DNA of 64,000 nt from Blautia schinkii (GCF_013304825.1 NZ_JAAWUO010000003.1:124001-188000), one strand, 5' to 3'. Positions 33,654 to 43,459 are shown, numbered from the stretch's first letter. Notes: generated by a model not told the origin, from the sequence alone. Numbers and translations are program-made.

Positions 33654-35405
33654 TTACTCCGTAACCTCCTTCAGATCTGAAATATCCGGAGAAGCCATCA
33701 GAGAATAGTTGGTATAATAAACAACAAAACCAGGTTTTGCACCAGCAGGTTTCTTGACATGTTTTTTCTGGATGTAATCAATCTCTACCTTGGGAGCAGA
33801 GTGTCCTTTGGAATACCAGGCTGCCAGGCGGCCTGCTTCTTCGAAGGTACGGTCCGGAAGCTCGCCGTCTTTGGTGCGGACGATCACATGGGAGCCGGCC
33901 ATTTTTTTTGCATGGAACCACCAGTCATTTCCAGTTGCGAACTTAAAGGTCAGTTCATCATTCTGGAAATTGTTTTTTCCGACATAGATATCAAAACCAT
34001 CACTGGATATATAGTGAAGCGGCCTGGATTTCGGCTGGGCTTTCTGGCCTTTTTTGTTTGTGTAGTGACGTTTGATATAGCCGTACTCAGTGAGCTCTTC
34101 CTTGATCTGGGAAAGGTCACTTTCAGATCTGGCGATATCCAGAGCATTGGAGATAGATTCCAGATGAGAAATCTCACTTTCCGTATCTGCGAGCTGTTCT
34201 GTGACGGCTTCCTCTGTACGCTTCAGCTTCCCGTATTTATCAAAATATTTCTTGGAATTCTGCGCCGGTGTCAGTGTCGGATCAAGAGGAATAGTGATCT
34301 CCTCGTTGGTATAATAGTTCAGTGCCTTAAAGGATCTGCAGCCTTCCTCAAGCCCGTATCCGTAGGTGTTGATCAGTTCACCGTAAATCTTGAATTTATC
34401 TTTTTTGGCAGTATCATTCAGCTGTTTTTTCTGGATGTTATATTTTTTACGGTTACGTTCCAGAGCAGTCTGTACTACACGCCGAAGATCGGAAGATTTC
34501 TGGTGGATGCGTGTCAGCAGACTCTTGGTTGCATAATAAGTTTCCAGCATGGTGGAAACGCTGTCAAAAGTTTCACTGTGGTATTCACTGCCAAACTGCT
34601 GATATGGAAAAACTCCATACTCAACAGGTTCCTCACCGCGGTAAACAATGTTCGGTGTAAACTCTCTGCTCTGCACCTGTTCCATCAGCCTGAGGAATGT
34701 ATGATAAAGATGGGTACATGCAGCTTCATCCAGAGACTGTGCTGCATCACTTCCGTCAATGGAAGCACGGTAGCAGATCTCCTCAGCCATTACCGGGCTC
34801 ATACCTGTAAGAGACGTGTAGAGAGCCTTGGAAATGTTCTGAGGTTTTTTGCAGATATGATGTGTAAATTCCTCCTCGGAAACAGTGAGAGGGTTCTCTT
34901 TATCCCGGGTATTGGGAATGAAATATTCTCTTCCGGGAAGAACCTCACGGACAGAGCTCATATGGGAAGAGACATGCTTGATGCTGTCCAGGATCATTCC
35001 CTGTTCGTCACAGAAAATGATGTTGCTGTGCTTGCCCATCAGTTCCATGATCAGGCGCTTTCTGCAGGGATCACCCAGCTCATTAAGATGCTCAAGCTCA
35101 AATTCCACCACACGTTCCATTCCCGGCTGCTTTACATCCAGGATACGTGCACTTCCGATGTGCTTTCTGAGAAGCATGCAGAAGTTCGGTGCGGTTAAAG
35201 GACTGATACGGTTCTTATCTGTAAAATAGATCAGAGGAAGGGATGCGCTTGCACTTAAGAGAAGCCGTTTCTGTCCATTGGCACCCTTTCCTGTGATAAG
35301 AAGTTCATCGTTTTCCGGCTGGGCGATCTTGTTGATGCGTCCGCCTTTTAAATTATCGTCGATCTCTGCCACAAGAGCAGAAACTGTAATTCCGTCAAAT
35401 GCCAT
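33654..35405 (-). CDS. rqcH: Rqc2-homologue RqcH (NFACT family)
   Basis: A 583-residue NFACT protein. The NFACT-N domain begins MAFDGITVSALVAEI. Coiled-coil segments lie in the middle (about 270-430), and the NFACT-R domain is C-terminal (FDIYVGKNNFQNDELTFKFATGNDWWFHAKKMAGSHVIVR). RqcH binds stalled 50S subunits with peptidyl-tRNA and recruits tRNA-Ala to add alanine tails, marking nascent chains for degradation; older literature calls this group FbpA-like fibronectin-binding proteins. The start is ATG 35405 after TGGAGGT, not the upstream in-frame codon. It is divergent from yicC. Confidence 0.94.
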   Translation of the reverse strand: MAFDGITVSALVAEIDDNLKGGRINKIAQPENDELLITGKGANGQKRLLLSASASLPLIYFTDKNRISPLTAPNFCMLLRKHIGSARILDVKQPGMERVVEFELEHLNELGDPCRKRLIMELMGKHSNIIFCDEQGMILDSIKHVSSHMSSVREVLPGREYFIPNTRDKENPLTVSEEEFTHHICKKPQNISKALYTSLTGMSPVMAEEICYRASIDGSDAAQSLDEAACTHLYHTFLRLMEQVQSREFTPNIVYRGEEPVEYGVFPYQQFGSEYHSETFDSVSTMLETYYATKSLLTRIHQKSSDLRRVVQTALERNRKKYNIQKKQLNDTAKKDKFKIYGELINTYGYGLEEGCRSFKALNYYTNEEITIPLDPTLTPAQNSKKYFDKYGKLKRTEEAVTEQLADTESEISHLESISNALDIARSESDLSQIKEELTEYGYIKRHYTNKKGQKAQPKSRPLHYISSDGFDIYVGKNNFQNDELTFKFATGNDWWFHAKKMAGSHVIVRTKDGELPDRTFEEAGRLAAWYSKGHSAPKVEIDYIQKKHVKKPAGAKPGFVVYYTNYSLMASPDISDLKEVTE

Positions 35406-35433
35406 GTTTTTTACCTCCATTTCAACATCGATC

Positions 35434-35462
35434 ATTATAACAGTAAAAAAAGAGTTTGACTA
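35434..35462 (-). promoter_or_regulatory. Promoter of rqcH
   Basis: On the minus strand TAGTCA, 17 bp, TATAAT. Its -35 coincides with that of the divergent yicC promoter. Confidence 0.6.
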
Positions 35463-35484
35463 GGGTTTTGGAATGAACTATAAT
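35456..35484 (+). promoter_or_regulatory. Sigma-A promoter of the yicC-gmk-rpoZ operon
   Basis: TTGACT, 17 bp, TATAAT. The -35 hexamers of this and the rqcH promoter overlap by five bases. Confidence 0.8.
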
Positions 35485-35555
35485 AAATCTGTATGCAATC
35501 ATTGGCTGCATTTACCTGCAGCTGATAAACTTAAGAGGCAGTATTGGAGGATAAC

Positions 35556-36434
35556 ATGATAAAAAGTATGACCGGCTTTGGCAGAGCGGAAGCAGTATCC
35601 AAAGAACGTAAGGTTTCTGTTGAGCTGAAATCCGTCAATCACAGATATCTGGATCTGAACATCAAGATGCCGAAAAGACTCAGCTATTTTGAGGGAGAGA
35701 TCCGAAATGTGATGAAGACCTATATCCGCCGCGGCAAGGTTGATGTGTTCATCACCTATGAAGACTATACAATGGGCGGAATGGCTCTGAAATACAATGC
35801 AGAGCTGGCAAAGGAATATCTGGGCTATTTGAACCAGATGAGTGAGGAGCTGGGGATTGAGAATGATATTCGTGTTTCCACACTTTCCAGATATCCGGAT
35901 GTATTTACAATGGAAGAGCAGGCTCCGGATGAGGAAGAACTCTGGAATTTTCTGGAGGGTCCGCTTCATGAGGCCTGTCGGAAGTTTGTGGAAACCCGCC
36001 AGCGTGAGGGCACCAATCTGAAACAGGATCTTCTTGGGAAACTGGACGGTCTGGAAGCAAAGGTCGATGTGGTGGAAAAACGTTCTCCGGAAGTAGTGAA
36101 GGCCTACAGGGAGAAGCTGGAAGCCAAGATGCACGAACTTCTTGATGATAACCAGATCGATGATTCCAGGATTGCCGCAGAGGTGATACTTTTTTCAGAT
36201 AAGATCTGCAATGACGAGGAGACGGTACGTCTTCGAAGCCATATCCATGGCATGCGCAGGATCCTGGATGAGAACGAAGGCGTAGGACGTAAGATGGATT
36301 TCATGGCACAGGAAATGAACCGTGAGGCGAACACCATCCTGTCCAAATCCAATGATCTTACAGTATCTAATGCAGCAATCGACCTCAAGACCGAGATCGA
36401 GAAGATCCGTGAGCAGATCCAGAATATTGAATAA
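35556..36434 (+). CDS. YicC/YloC-family endoribonuclease
   Basis: A 292-residue protein starting IKSMTGFGRAEA, the family hallmark, and ending in the conserved IDLKTEIEKIREQIQNIE. YicC-family proteins are RNases implicated in small-RNA turnover and stationary-phase survival. ATG 35556 follows TTGGAGG. It leads the operon with remA, gmk, rpoZ and rimO, an order shared by many Clostridia. Confidence 0.93.
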   Translation: MIKSMTGFGRAEAVSKERKVSVELKSVNHRYLDLNIKMPKRLSYFEGEIRNVMKTYIRRGKVDVFITYEDYTMGGMALKYNAELAKEYLGYLNQMSEELGIENDIRVSTLSRYPDVFTMEEQAPDEEELWNFLEGPLHEACRKFVETRQREGTNLKQDLLGKLDGLEAKVDVVEKRSPEVVKAYREKLEAKMHELLDDNQIDDSRIAAEVILFSDKICNDEETVRLRSHIHGMRRILDENEGVGRKMDFMAQEMNREANTILSKSNDLTVSNAAIDLKTEIEKIREQIQNIE

Positions 36435-36473
36435 CCATCTGGAAATAAGAACCGGCAGAAAAGGAGAGCGGAA

Positions 36474-36746
36474 ATGGCGAAGCTGATCAATGTAGGTTTT
36501 GGAAATGTTGTAAATTCAGGAAGGATCGTGGCAGTGGTAAGTCCGGATGCCGCACCTGTGAAGCGCATGATCCAGAGCGTTAAGGGAACACGTATCCTCA
36601 TTGATGCTACACAGGGGAGAAAGACCAAGGCAGTGATCATTACATCAGATGATCATCTTGTTCTTTCCGCTCTGCAGCCGGAGACCATTGCGAAGAGATT
36701 TTCGGAAGCGTATGGAGAGGAAGAGAGGGAGGAAGGAAATGAGTAA
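36474..36746 (+). CDS. remA: RemA-family regulator (DUF370)
   Basis: A 90-residue protein of the DUF370/RemA family ([31 protein letters not shown]). In Bacillus subtilis RemA is a DNA-binding activator of biofilm-matrix and osmoprotection genes; the role in Clostridia is less clear. GGAGAG precedes the ATG. Its last codons overlap the start of gmk by 8 nt, a sign of translational coupling. Confidence 0.9.
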   Translation: MAKLINVGFGNVVNSGRIVAVVSPDAAPVKRMIQSVKGTRILIDATQGRKTKAVIITSDDHLVLSALQPETIAKRFSEAYGEEEREEGNE

Positions 36747-37359
36747 AGGGATTTTAGTTGTTGTTTCGGGTTTTTCCGGTTCCGGAAAAGGTACCGTCAT
36801 GAAACGGCTGATGGAGAAATATGACAATTATGCATTATCTGTTTCTGTCACTACCAGAAATCCAAGACCAGGCGAGAAGGATGGAGAAGCTTACTTCTTC
36901 CGCACAAAAGAAGAATTTGAGCAGATGATCCGGGAAGATGGCCTGATCGAGTATGCACAGTATGTAGAGAATTATTACGGCACTCCGCGTAAATATGTGG
37001 AAGAACAGCTTGCATCCGGCAGGGATGTGATCCTGGAAATTGAGATCCAGGGAGCTATGAAGATCCGTGAGAAATTCCCGGATACATTGCTTGTATTTGT
37101 CTGCCCGCCATCTATGGAAGAGCTGAAGAACCGTCTTGTGGGAAGAGGAACCGAGACTCTGGATGTGATCAACGGACGTCTTAGAAGAGCTGTTGAGGAA
37201 TCCAAAGGAATGGATAAATATGATTACCTTCTGATCAATGATGATCTGGAGGAATGCGTTGATACACTTCATGAGACTATCCGGTGCGAACGTATGCGCG
37301 CATCCAGGAACCATGATTTTGTATCCAGGATTCAGAAAGAAGCAGAAGCTTTTTTATAA
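36739..37359 (+). CDS. gmk: Guanylate kinase
   Basis: A 206-residue kinase converting GMP to GDP with ATP. P-loop GFSGSGKGT (10-18); GMP-binding region [32 protein letters not shown]. The start is ATG 36739 ([11 protein letters not shown]) after GGAGGAAGG, overlapping the remA end. The longer frame runs back through remA and is not used. Confidence 0.97.
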   Translation: MSKGILVVVSGFSGSGKGTVMKRLMEKYDNYALSVSVTTRNPRPGEKDGEAYFFRTKEEFEQMIREDGLIEYAQYVENYYGTPRKYVEEQLASGRDVILEIEIQGAMKIREKFPDTLLVFVCPPSMEELKNRLVGRGTETLDVINGRLRRAVEESKGMDKYDYLLINDDLEECVDTLHETIRCERMRASRNHDFVSRIQKEAEAFL

Positions 37360-37412
37360 ATATCAATTAACAAGTTAAATACGGCCCTGCCGTTACAGAA
37401 GGGAGAAAAGAT

Positions 37413-37763
37413 ATGATACATCCATCTTATTCAGAATTAATTGAGGCTATCAACACAAACAACGAGGACGATGATGAGGCTCTCGTGCTGAACAGCCGTT
37501 ATTCTCTTGTCCTTGCAGCAAGCAAACGTGCCCGCCAGCTGATTGCCGGAGCAGAGCCGCTTGTACCTGGCGCAGTAGGTAAGAAACCTCTTTCCGTTGC
37601 GATTGACGAGCTTTACAAAGGTAAAGTAAAGATCCTTCCGGGACAGGAAGAAGAGGAAGAGATTGAAGCTCTGGAAGCAGAGAAAGAGGCTCTTGAGGCA
37701 GCAGAGGGCGAGACCGCAGAGGGCGCTGAGACTGCTGAAGCAGTTCAGACAGAAGCGGAGTAA
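37413..37763 (+). CDS. rpoZ: RNA polymerase omega subunit with long acidic tail
   Basis: A 116-residue omega. Residues 1-75 hold the conserved part (MIHPSYSELIEAIN, NSRYSLVLAASKRARQLIAG, PLSVAIDELYKGKVKI). The last ~40 residues are nearly all Glu and Ala, longer than in most omegas. Omega helps assemble and stabilise RNA polymerase. GGGAG precedes ATG 37413, and rimO follows 4 nt after the stop. Confidence 0.92.
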   Translation: MIHPSYSELIEAINTNNEDDDEALVLNSRYSLVLAASKRARQLIAGAEPLVPGAVGKKPLSVAIDELYKGKVKILPGQEEEEEIEALEAEKEALEAAEGETAEGAETAEAVQTEAE

Positions 37764-37767
37764 TTTT

Positions 37768-39105
37768 ATGAAAATATTATTCATCTCTCTTGGCTGTGAC
37801 AAGAACCTGGCGGACTCCGAGGAAATGCTGGGACTTCTTACAGCCGGAGGTCATGAGATCACAGACGATGAAACAAAGGCAGATGCTATCGTGATCAATA
37901 CCTGCTGTTTTATCAAGGATGCCAAGGAAGAGAGTGTAGAAACCATTCTTGAAATGGCAGAGTACAAAAAAACAGGAAGTTGCCATGCACTGATCGTTAC
38001 CGGTTGTATGGCACAGCGATACCAGAAAGAGATCATCGAAGAGGTTCCGGAGGTAGATGCTGTTCTTGGAACCACATCCTACGGCGACATCGTAAAGGCT
38101 CTGGAAGAGGCAGCAGCTGGTAATCATTTTGAGGAATACCGTGATATCGATTATCTTCCGGATACAGGAAGCAAACGTGTTCTTACAACCGGCGGTCATT
38201 TCGGATATCTGAAGATCGCAGAAGGCTGTGACAAGCACTGTACTTACTGTATTATCCCGAAGCTTCGCGGAAAATTCCGAAGTGTTCCCATGGAGCGTCT
38301 GATCGACCAGGCAGAGGATATGGCAGAGCAGGGTGTGAAGGAGCTGATCCTGGTAGCCCAGGAGACCACCGTTTACGGTAAAGACCTCTATGGAAAAAAA
38401 TCTCTTCATATTCTTTTACAGAAACTCTGTGAGATCAAAGGTATCCGCTGGATCCGTGTTCTCTACTGTTATCCGGAGGAAATCTATGATGAGCTGATCG
38501 ATACCATCCGCGATGAGAAGAAGATCTGTCATTATCTGGATATTCCGATTCAGCATGCTTCGGATCGTATTCTTAAGAGAATGGGTCGTCGCACATCCAA
38601 ACAGGAGCTGATCGACATTGTCGGAAAGCTTCGCAAAGAGATTCCGGATATCGTACTGCGTACAACGCTGATCACCGGATTTCCGGGTGAGACAGAAGAA
38701 GACCACGAAGAACTGAAAGAGTTCGTAGATGAGATGGAATTTGACCGTCTTGGCGTTTTTACTTATTCACCGGAAGAGGATACTCCGGCAGCGGAGATGG
38801 CAGATCAGATTCCGGAGGAAGTGAAGGAAGAACGAAGAGACGAGCTGATGGAACTTCAGCAGGAGATCTCTTATGACAGGGGGCAGGACCGCATCGGTCA
38901 GGAGCTTCTTGTGATGATCGAAGGGAAAGTTGCAGATGAAAGTGCCTATATCGGACGTACCTACGGGGATGCACCGAAGGTTGACGGTTACATTTTCGTT
39001 CAGACAGGAGAACTGCTTATGACAGGTGATTTTGCAAAGGTACGTGTAACGGGCGCGCTTGAGTATGATTTGATAGGAGTGCTTAGCGATGAATACACCG
39101 AATAA
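37768..39105 (+). CDS. rimO: Ribosomal protein S12 methylthiotransferase RimO
   Basis: A 445-residue methylthiotransferase that adds a methylthio group to an Asp of S12. UPF0004 domain with its three Cys (LGCDKN, NTCCFI, TGCMA), radical SAM motif CDKHCTYCIIP, and a C-terminal TRAM domain. The start ATG 37768 (MKILFISLGCDKN) is used; the longer frame overlaps rpoZ. Its end overlaps pgsA by 17 nt. Confidence 0.96.
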   Translation: MKILFISLGCDKNLADSEEMLGLLTAGGHEITDDETKADAIVINTCCFIKDAKEESVETILEMAEYKKTGSCHALIVTGCMAQRYQKEIIEEVPEVDAVLGTTSYGDIVKALEEAAAGNHFEEYRDIDYLPDTGSKRVLTTGGHFGYLKIAEGCDKHCTYCIIPKLRGKFRSVPMERLIDQAEDMAEQGVKELILVAQETTVYGKDLYGKKSLHILLQKLCEIKGIRWIRVLYCYPEEIYDELIDTIRDEKKICHYLDIPIQHASDRILKRMGRRTSKQELIDIVGKLRKEIPDIVLRTTLITGFPGETEEDHEELKEFVDEMEFDRLGVFTYSPEEDTPAAEMADQIPEEVKEERRDELMELQQEISYDRGQDRIGQELLVMIEGKVADESAYIGRTYGDAPKVDGYIFVQTGELLMTGDFAKVRVTGALEYDLIGVLSDEYTE

Positions 39106-39628
39106 ACTGACAGTTGCAAGAATGATACTCGTACCGTTTCTTGTAGTTTTTATGCTGACAGGATGGGGCGGTGAAGCCAACCGCTGGATCTGTCTTGCGA
39201 TTTTTGTCGCAGCAAGTGTTACCGACTGGTTCGACGGCCACCTTGCCAGAAAATATAACCTGATTACTAATTTTGGAAAATTTATGGATCCTCTGGCAGA
39301 TAAGCTTCTTGTATGCTCTGCCATGATCTGCATGATCGAGCTTGACAGACTTCCGGCCTGGGTTGTGATCATTATTATCGGACGTGAGTTTATCATCAGT
39401 GGATTCCGTCTGATCGCAGCTGAGAACGGAGTTGTTATTGCCGCAAATTACTGGGGAAAATTCAAAACTGTTTCCCAGATGATCATGATCATACTTCTGA
39501 TCGTGGATTTTGGAGGAGTTTTTGCAATACTGACAGAAGTGTTTATCTGGCTGTCTGTTGCACTGACTGTTATATCTCTGCTGACTTATATCATGCAGAA
39601 TCGAAAAGTTCTTTCCATGCAGGAGTAG
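39089..39628 (+). CDS. pgsA: CDP-diacylglycerol-glycerol-3-phosphate 3-phosphatidyltransferase
   Basis: A 179-residue membrane enzyme making phosphatidylglycerol phosphate, the first committed step to phosphatidylglycerol and cardiolipin. The CDP-alcohol phosphotransferase motif DxxDG..AR...FG..DPLADK reads DWFDGHLARKYNLITNFGKFMDPLADK. Several hydrophobic helices. Begins inside the end of rimO. Confidence 0.95.
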   Translation: MNTPNKLTVARMILVPFLVVFMLTGWGGEANRWICLAIFVAASVTDWFDGHLARKYNLITNFGKFMDPLADKLLVCSAMICMIELDRLPAWVVIIIIGREFIISGFRLIAAENGVVIAANYWGKFKTVSQMIMIILLIVDFGGVFAILTEVFIWLSVALTVISLLTYIMQNRKVLSMQE

Positions 39629-39659
39629 GGAAGTTAATATACGAAAGGAGTTTCTTTCT

Positions 39660-40925
39660 ATGATTACAGAACTGATATCCGTAGGAACAGAGATTCTTCT
39701 GGGAAATATCGTAAATACCAACAGTGCCTATCTTTCTGAGAAATGTGCGTTGCTTGGGTTAAATGTTTACTATCAGGATGTAGTAGGTGATAATGAGGGA
39801 CGTATGCGGGATGTGATCTGTACCGCACTGAACCGTTCTGATGTTGTGATCCTTACAGGCGGCCTTGGTCCGACTGAGGATGATATCACCAAGGAAGTGA
39901 CTGCTGATCTGATGGGAATGCCGCTTGAAGAAGATTCCCATTCAAGAAAACTGATCGATAAATATCTGAAGGAATATGAGAAAAACAATCCTCAGAGACG
40001 TATCACAAAGAATAATTACAAACAGGCTATGGTTCCCAAAGGAGCAATTGTTCTTGACAATCATAATGGAACTGCACCAGGACTGATCCTGGAGAAGAAG
40101 GGAAAGACAGCGATTCTTCTTCCGGGCCCTCCGGATGAGATGAAGCCCATGTTCGAGGAGTACATCGTTCCGTATCTTCAGAAGAATCAGCCGGAGATCA
40201 TAGTGTCCCAGATGGTGAAGATCAGTGGTATCGGGGAAAGTCAGGTAGCAGAGGAGATTCAGGATCTGATTGAAAGCCAGACCAATCCAACCATTGCACC
40301 TTATGCCAAAACCGGTGAAGTACATCTTCGTGTAACAGCGAGCGCAGAGAATGAAAAAGCCTGCAAAAAGCTGATCAAACCTGTTGTAAAAGAACTGAAA
40401 AAACGCTTCGGTGAGAATATTTTTGCAACAGATGAGAGTAAGACACTGGAAGAGGCAGTGATCGATCTTCTGAAAGAAAAAGATCTTAAGCTTTCCCTGG
40501 CAGAATCTCTGACCGGCGGAATGATCGCCCAGCGTATTGTTAATGTATCCGGTGCATCAGATGTGTTTGGATATGGCTTTGTCACATACAGCAACAAGGC
40601 GAAACATAAGTGTCTTGGTGTGAAGAAATCCACTCTTAAGGAAAAGGGAGCAGTATCTGCCAAATGTGCCAGAGAGATGGCTAAAGGGGCATGTAAGGAA
40701 TCTGGTGCAGATATCAGTATTTCTGTAACAGGGCTTGCAGGACCAGGAGGCGGAACAAAAGAAACTCCGGTTGGAACTGTATTTATGGGTTGCTGCTACG
40801 AAGGCAGGACCATTGCAAAAGAGTTCCACTTCACAGGAAACCGTATGCGGATCCGTGAGCAGACCACTGCACATGCACTGGCTATGTTACGTGACTGTAT
40901 CATTATGGGTATTCCGAATAAATAA
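39660..40925 (+). CDS. cinA: CinA-family protein (NMN amidase / competence-damage inducible)
   Basis: A 421-residue two-domain CinA. The N-terminal MoCF/COG1058 domain (ELISVGTEILLGNIVNTN, TGGLGPTEDDITKE, LLPGPPDEMKPMF) is joined to the C-terminal NMN-deamidase domain (SLAESLTGGMIAQRIVNVSGASDVF, VTGLAGPGGGTKETPVGTVF). Together they can cleave ADP-ribose and deamidate NMN for NAD salvage. AAAGGAG precedes ATG 39660. In many Firmicutes recA follows cinA; it does not here. Confidence 0.95.
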   Translation: MITELISVGTEILLGNIVNTNSAYLSEKCALLGLNVYYQDVVGDNEGRMRDVICTALNRSDVVILTGGLGPTEDDITKEVTADLMGMPLEEDSHSRKLIDKYLKEYEKNNPQRRITKNNYKQAMVPKGAIVLDNHNGTAPGLILEKKGKTAILLPGPPDEMKPMFEEYIVPYLQKNQPEIIVSQMVKISGIGESQVAEEIQDLIESQTNPTIAPYAKTGEVHLRVTASAENEKACKKLIKPVVKELKKRFGENIFATDESKTLEEAVIDLLKEKDLKLSLAESLTGGMIAQRIVNVSGASDVFGYGFVTYSNKAKHKCLGVKKSTLKEKGAVSAKCAREMAKGACKESGADISISVTGLAGPGGGTKETPVGTVFMGCCYEGRTIAKEFHFTGNRMRIREQTTAHALAMLRDCIIMGIPNK

Positions 40926-41115
40926 AATAGGGATGAATATATGTGCCGTGTTTATGTTAGTGGAAGTCTTTGTTTTCTGCCTATGTAGACGCGGTATTTA
41001 TATTTATAATGATACTATCATAAGTGCTAGTGCTTTTGTCAGAAATTCCCCCTAAAATATGATTAAAGCGATACAAATCATAAATGTGTGTTTTACCGGA
41101 AAGGGGGAAATCAAA

Positions 41116-42564
41116 ATGAAAAAGAAAAGAAAGCTGTTTTGTTTTCTGCTGTCACTCAGCCTTATCTTTACGATGACATTTGGAAGCGTATCTGTCAGTG
41201 CCGCACCAAAACTGAACAAAACAAAAGTAACTCTTTTAAAAGGTGAGAAGACAACACTTAAGGTTACCGGGACCAAGCAGAAGGTTACCTGGAGATCTTC
41301 CAAAAAGAGCGTTGCAACCGTTAACAGCAAAGGCCAGGTAGTTGCAAAAAACAAGGGTTCCGCAACAATTCTTGCAAAGGTAAGCAAAAAAACATATAAA
41401 TGTGTTGTAAAGGTAGAAACACCGAAGCTCAGCAAGACATCGCTGACATTGACAGAAAAGAAATTCTATGCCATTAAGCTGACAGGAACAACTGTGAAAG
41501 TAAAATACTCTTCCTCTAATCCCAAGATCGCACGTGTGGATTCCAGAGGAAAGATCACCGCAGTGAAAAAAGGAAATGCAGTGATCACAGCGAAAGCAAA
41601 TACAAAGAAATTTACCTGTAAGGTCACAGTAAAAGCAGCTCAGAAACCGAAACCGAAGCCGACACCTACACCGGTGCCGAAACCATCTTTAAATGTCACA
41701 ACCTTAAATATGAATAAAGGTGATGTAAAGCAGCTTCAGGTAAAAAATTATAAAGAGATTCTTGTATGGACCAGTGATGATCCGTCTGTTGCAACCGTGG
41801 ACAGTAAAGGTAAAGTAACAGCAGTGAATTTGGGAACAACAAAGATCCAGGTTAGGGATAAAAGCACCTGGAGAGGCATCTGCACTGTTTGCGTAACACA
41901 GACAGTAAAGAAACAGGAGGAGCCGGTTCTTACAAAAGGGACGAAATCTGCAAAGAAAGAGATTACCAATGATAAAGGACAGAAAGAAGTCATTGATGTA
42001 ACGATAAATACCTATACCTATACTTTTACCACGATCCCTACCAATGTGGCAGAGCTGAAACAGTATGATATCACAACATCAGATGGACGATATAAGACCA
42101 TGGCTCTTCTGATCCTTGCATATCGTACCTGGACACCGACCAATCCAACGGACTGCGAGGAGATGCTTTCTTATCTCAACAATAAAGAGATGACCCCGTA
42201 TTACAAAAACTTTTTGAGGGATCGTATGAAAGCGGATAACGGATATAAATATCTTGGCAATTCTTACCTGAATGGAGCAACTCCGGCCAACAATTATACT
42301 CCGTCTAAACCGATTTCCATTACGTTAAGACAGGATACACTTCCGGGTAAGGGAAATTCCATCAGTGAAGATATCCCGTATTTTGAACCGACCCAGACCA
42401 CTCCTGCGATCTACAGATCATTTACTGATTTTGCAGGCAGTGACAGCTCCAGATGGATCTGTACATACAAGCACTCCAAAACCGGAAAATGGTATATCTG
42501 GGATCAGTCCTGGCATGATCTTCTTACCAGGATCAAACAGCCGGCAGGAAACTATGAATATTGA
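41116..42564 (+). CDS. Secreted protein with three Ig-like (Big2) repeats
   Basis: A 482-residue exported protein. The signal peptide is residues 1-29 (KKKRK, hydrophobic core, cleavage near VSAA). Three Big2 repeats follow at about 31-100, 102-175 and 195-270, each with a K-G-x-x-x-L start and an AxVxSxGxVxA centre, joined by a Pro/Lys-rich linker (KPKPKPTPTP). The last ~190 residues are a separate domain with YLNGATPANNYTPSKP and GSDSSRWICTYKHSKTGKWYIWDQSW, which I recall as resembling DUF6935. There is no sortase motif or membrane anchor. GGGGGAAA precedes ATG 41116. Probably cell-wall or matrix associated; ligand unknown. Confidence 0.82.
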   Translation: MKKKRKLFCFLLSLSLIFTMTFGSVSVSAAPKLNKTKVTLLKGEKTTLKVTGTKQKVTWRSSKKSVATVNSKGQVVAKNKGSATILAKVSKKTYKCVVKVETPKLSKTSLTLTEKKFYAIKLTGTTVKVKYSSSNPKIARVDSRGKITAVKKGNAVITAKANTKKFTCKVTVKAAQKPKPKPTPTPVPKPSLNVTTLNMNKGDVKQLQVKNYKEILVWTSDDPSVATVDSKGKVTAVNLGTTKIQVRDKSTWRGICTVCVTQTVKKQEEPVLTKGTKSAKKEITNDKGQKEVIDVTINTYTYTFTTIPTNVAELKQYDITTSDGRYKTMALLILAYRTWTPTNPTDCEEMLSYLNNKEMTPYYKNFLRDRMKADNGYKYLGNSYLNGATPANNYTPSKPISITLRQDTLPGKGNSISEDIPYFEPTQTTPAIYRSFTDFAGSDSSRWICTYKHSKTGKWYIWDQSWHDLLTRIKQPAGNYEY

Positions 42565-42572
42565 TAGAAGAA

Positions 42573-42608
42573 GGAACCGACAGAGTGTAAAACTGTCGGT
42601 TCCTTTTT
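42573..42608. terminator. Terminator between the Big2 gene and the convergent HAD gene
   Basis: GGAACCGACAG with CTGTCGGTTCC (11 bp perfect), then five T on the + strand. Confidence 0.9.
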
Positions 42609-42628
42609 ATATACATAATAGATTATTT

Positions 42629-43459
42629 TTATCGATTCAGTGCAAATTTCTCAATCGCACGTGCTACACCATCTTCATCATTAGAAGAAGTAATATAATC
42701 CGCCACATCTTTTACCTGCGACTGTGCATTGGCCATGGCTACGCCGAAGCCAACCTCCCGGAGAAGATGGACATCGTTGTCGCCGTCTCCGCATGCCATA
42801 ATAGATTCTCGTGGGATTCCCAGCATTTTACCCAACGCAACAAGGGCAGTTCCTTTATTGACACCTGCTGCATTAATCTCAATATTATAGCTTAAGGAAC
42901 CGACAAGCTCCAGTTCCTTAAGTTCGCTTAATTCCTTCCAGGCAGCTGCACGCTCATCCAGGTTGGCAAAAAGTGCCTGCACCTTATCCATATTGCGGTG
43001 CTCTTTAGCAATCACATCCCAGATGTCAGGAACTGCAATACGGGTGGATCTAACATAATCCCACATATTGGGATCATGATGATATTTTCCTACATTGTCA
43101 AGCTTGGCAGAGTCTGTATATCCCTGCCCGTCAAAATAGATTTCACTTAATGTATCGTATTTTTCGAAGATACGAAGAGCTTTTTTTGCACTTTCCATAG
43201 GAAGAAGCTGCTCGATAAGAAGTTTATTATGGTCTGTATCAAGGACTCTGGCTCCGTTGGAAGTGAGAGCGTAGTGAATCCCCGGAAAATTTCTCAGTTC
43301 CTCGGGAATGCCGGTATACGGCCGGCCGGTAGCCATCAGAACAAGGATCCCTGCATCAATAGCTTCCCTTAGAACACGTCTGGTATTTTCTGTGAGCTCT
43401 TTTTTTGTATTCAGAAGAGTTCCGTCCAGATCAAGACCGATCATTTTTATCTGCTGCAT
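42629..43459 (-). CDS. Cof-type HAD-IIB sugar-phosphate phosphatase
   Basis: A 276-residue HAD phosphatase of the Cof/YidA group. Motif I is DLDGTLL with nucleophile D10 and D12; motif II is ATGRP; motif IV is CGDGDNDVHLL, and a large C2B cap lies between. Relatives dephosphorylate sugar phosphates and flavin or PLP phosphates with low specificity. AAAGGA precedes the ATG on the minus strand. It follows pgi in the same direction, past a strong terminator. Confidence 0.93.
   Translation of the reverse strand: MQQIKMIGLDLDGTLLNTKKELTENTRRVLREAIDAGILVLMATGRPYTGIPEELRNFPGIHYALTSNGARVLDTDHNKLLIEQLLPMESAKKALRIFEKYDTLSEIYFDGQGYTDSAKLDNVGKYHHDPNMWDYVRSTRIAVPDIWDVIAKEHRNMDKVQALFANLDERAAAWKELSELKELELVGSLSYNIEINAAGVNKGTALVALGKMLGIPRESIMACGDGDNDVHLLREVGFGVAMANAQSQVKDVADYITSSNDEDGVARAIEKFALNR

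Noticed and set aside
33759-35198. A 479-codon frame on the + strand
   Set aside because: It lies antisense to rqcH, which has a clear family match, a ribosome-binding site and a promoter. The frame is a shadow of codon bias.
40932-41055. A 40-codon ORF after cinA (MNICAVFMLVEVF...)
   Set aside because: No ribosome-binding site; it is the tail of a longer frame that is out of phase with cinA, and no promoter or conservation signal is visible.
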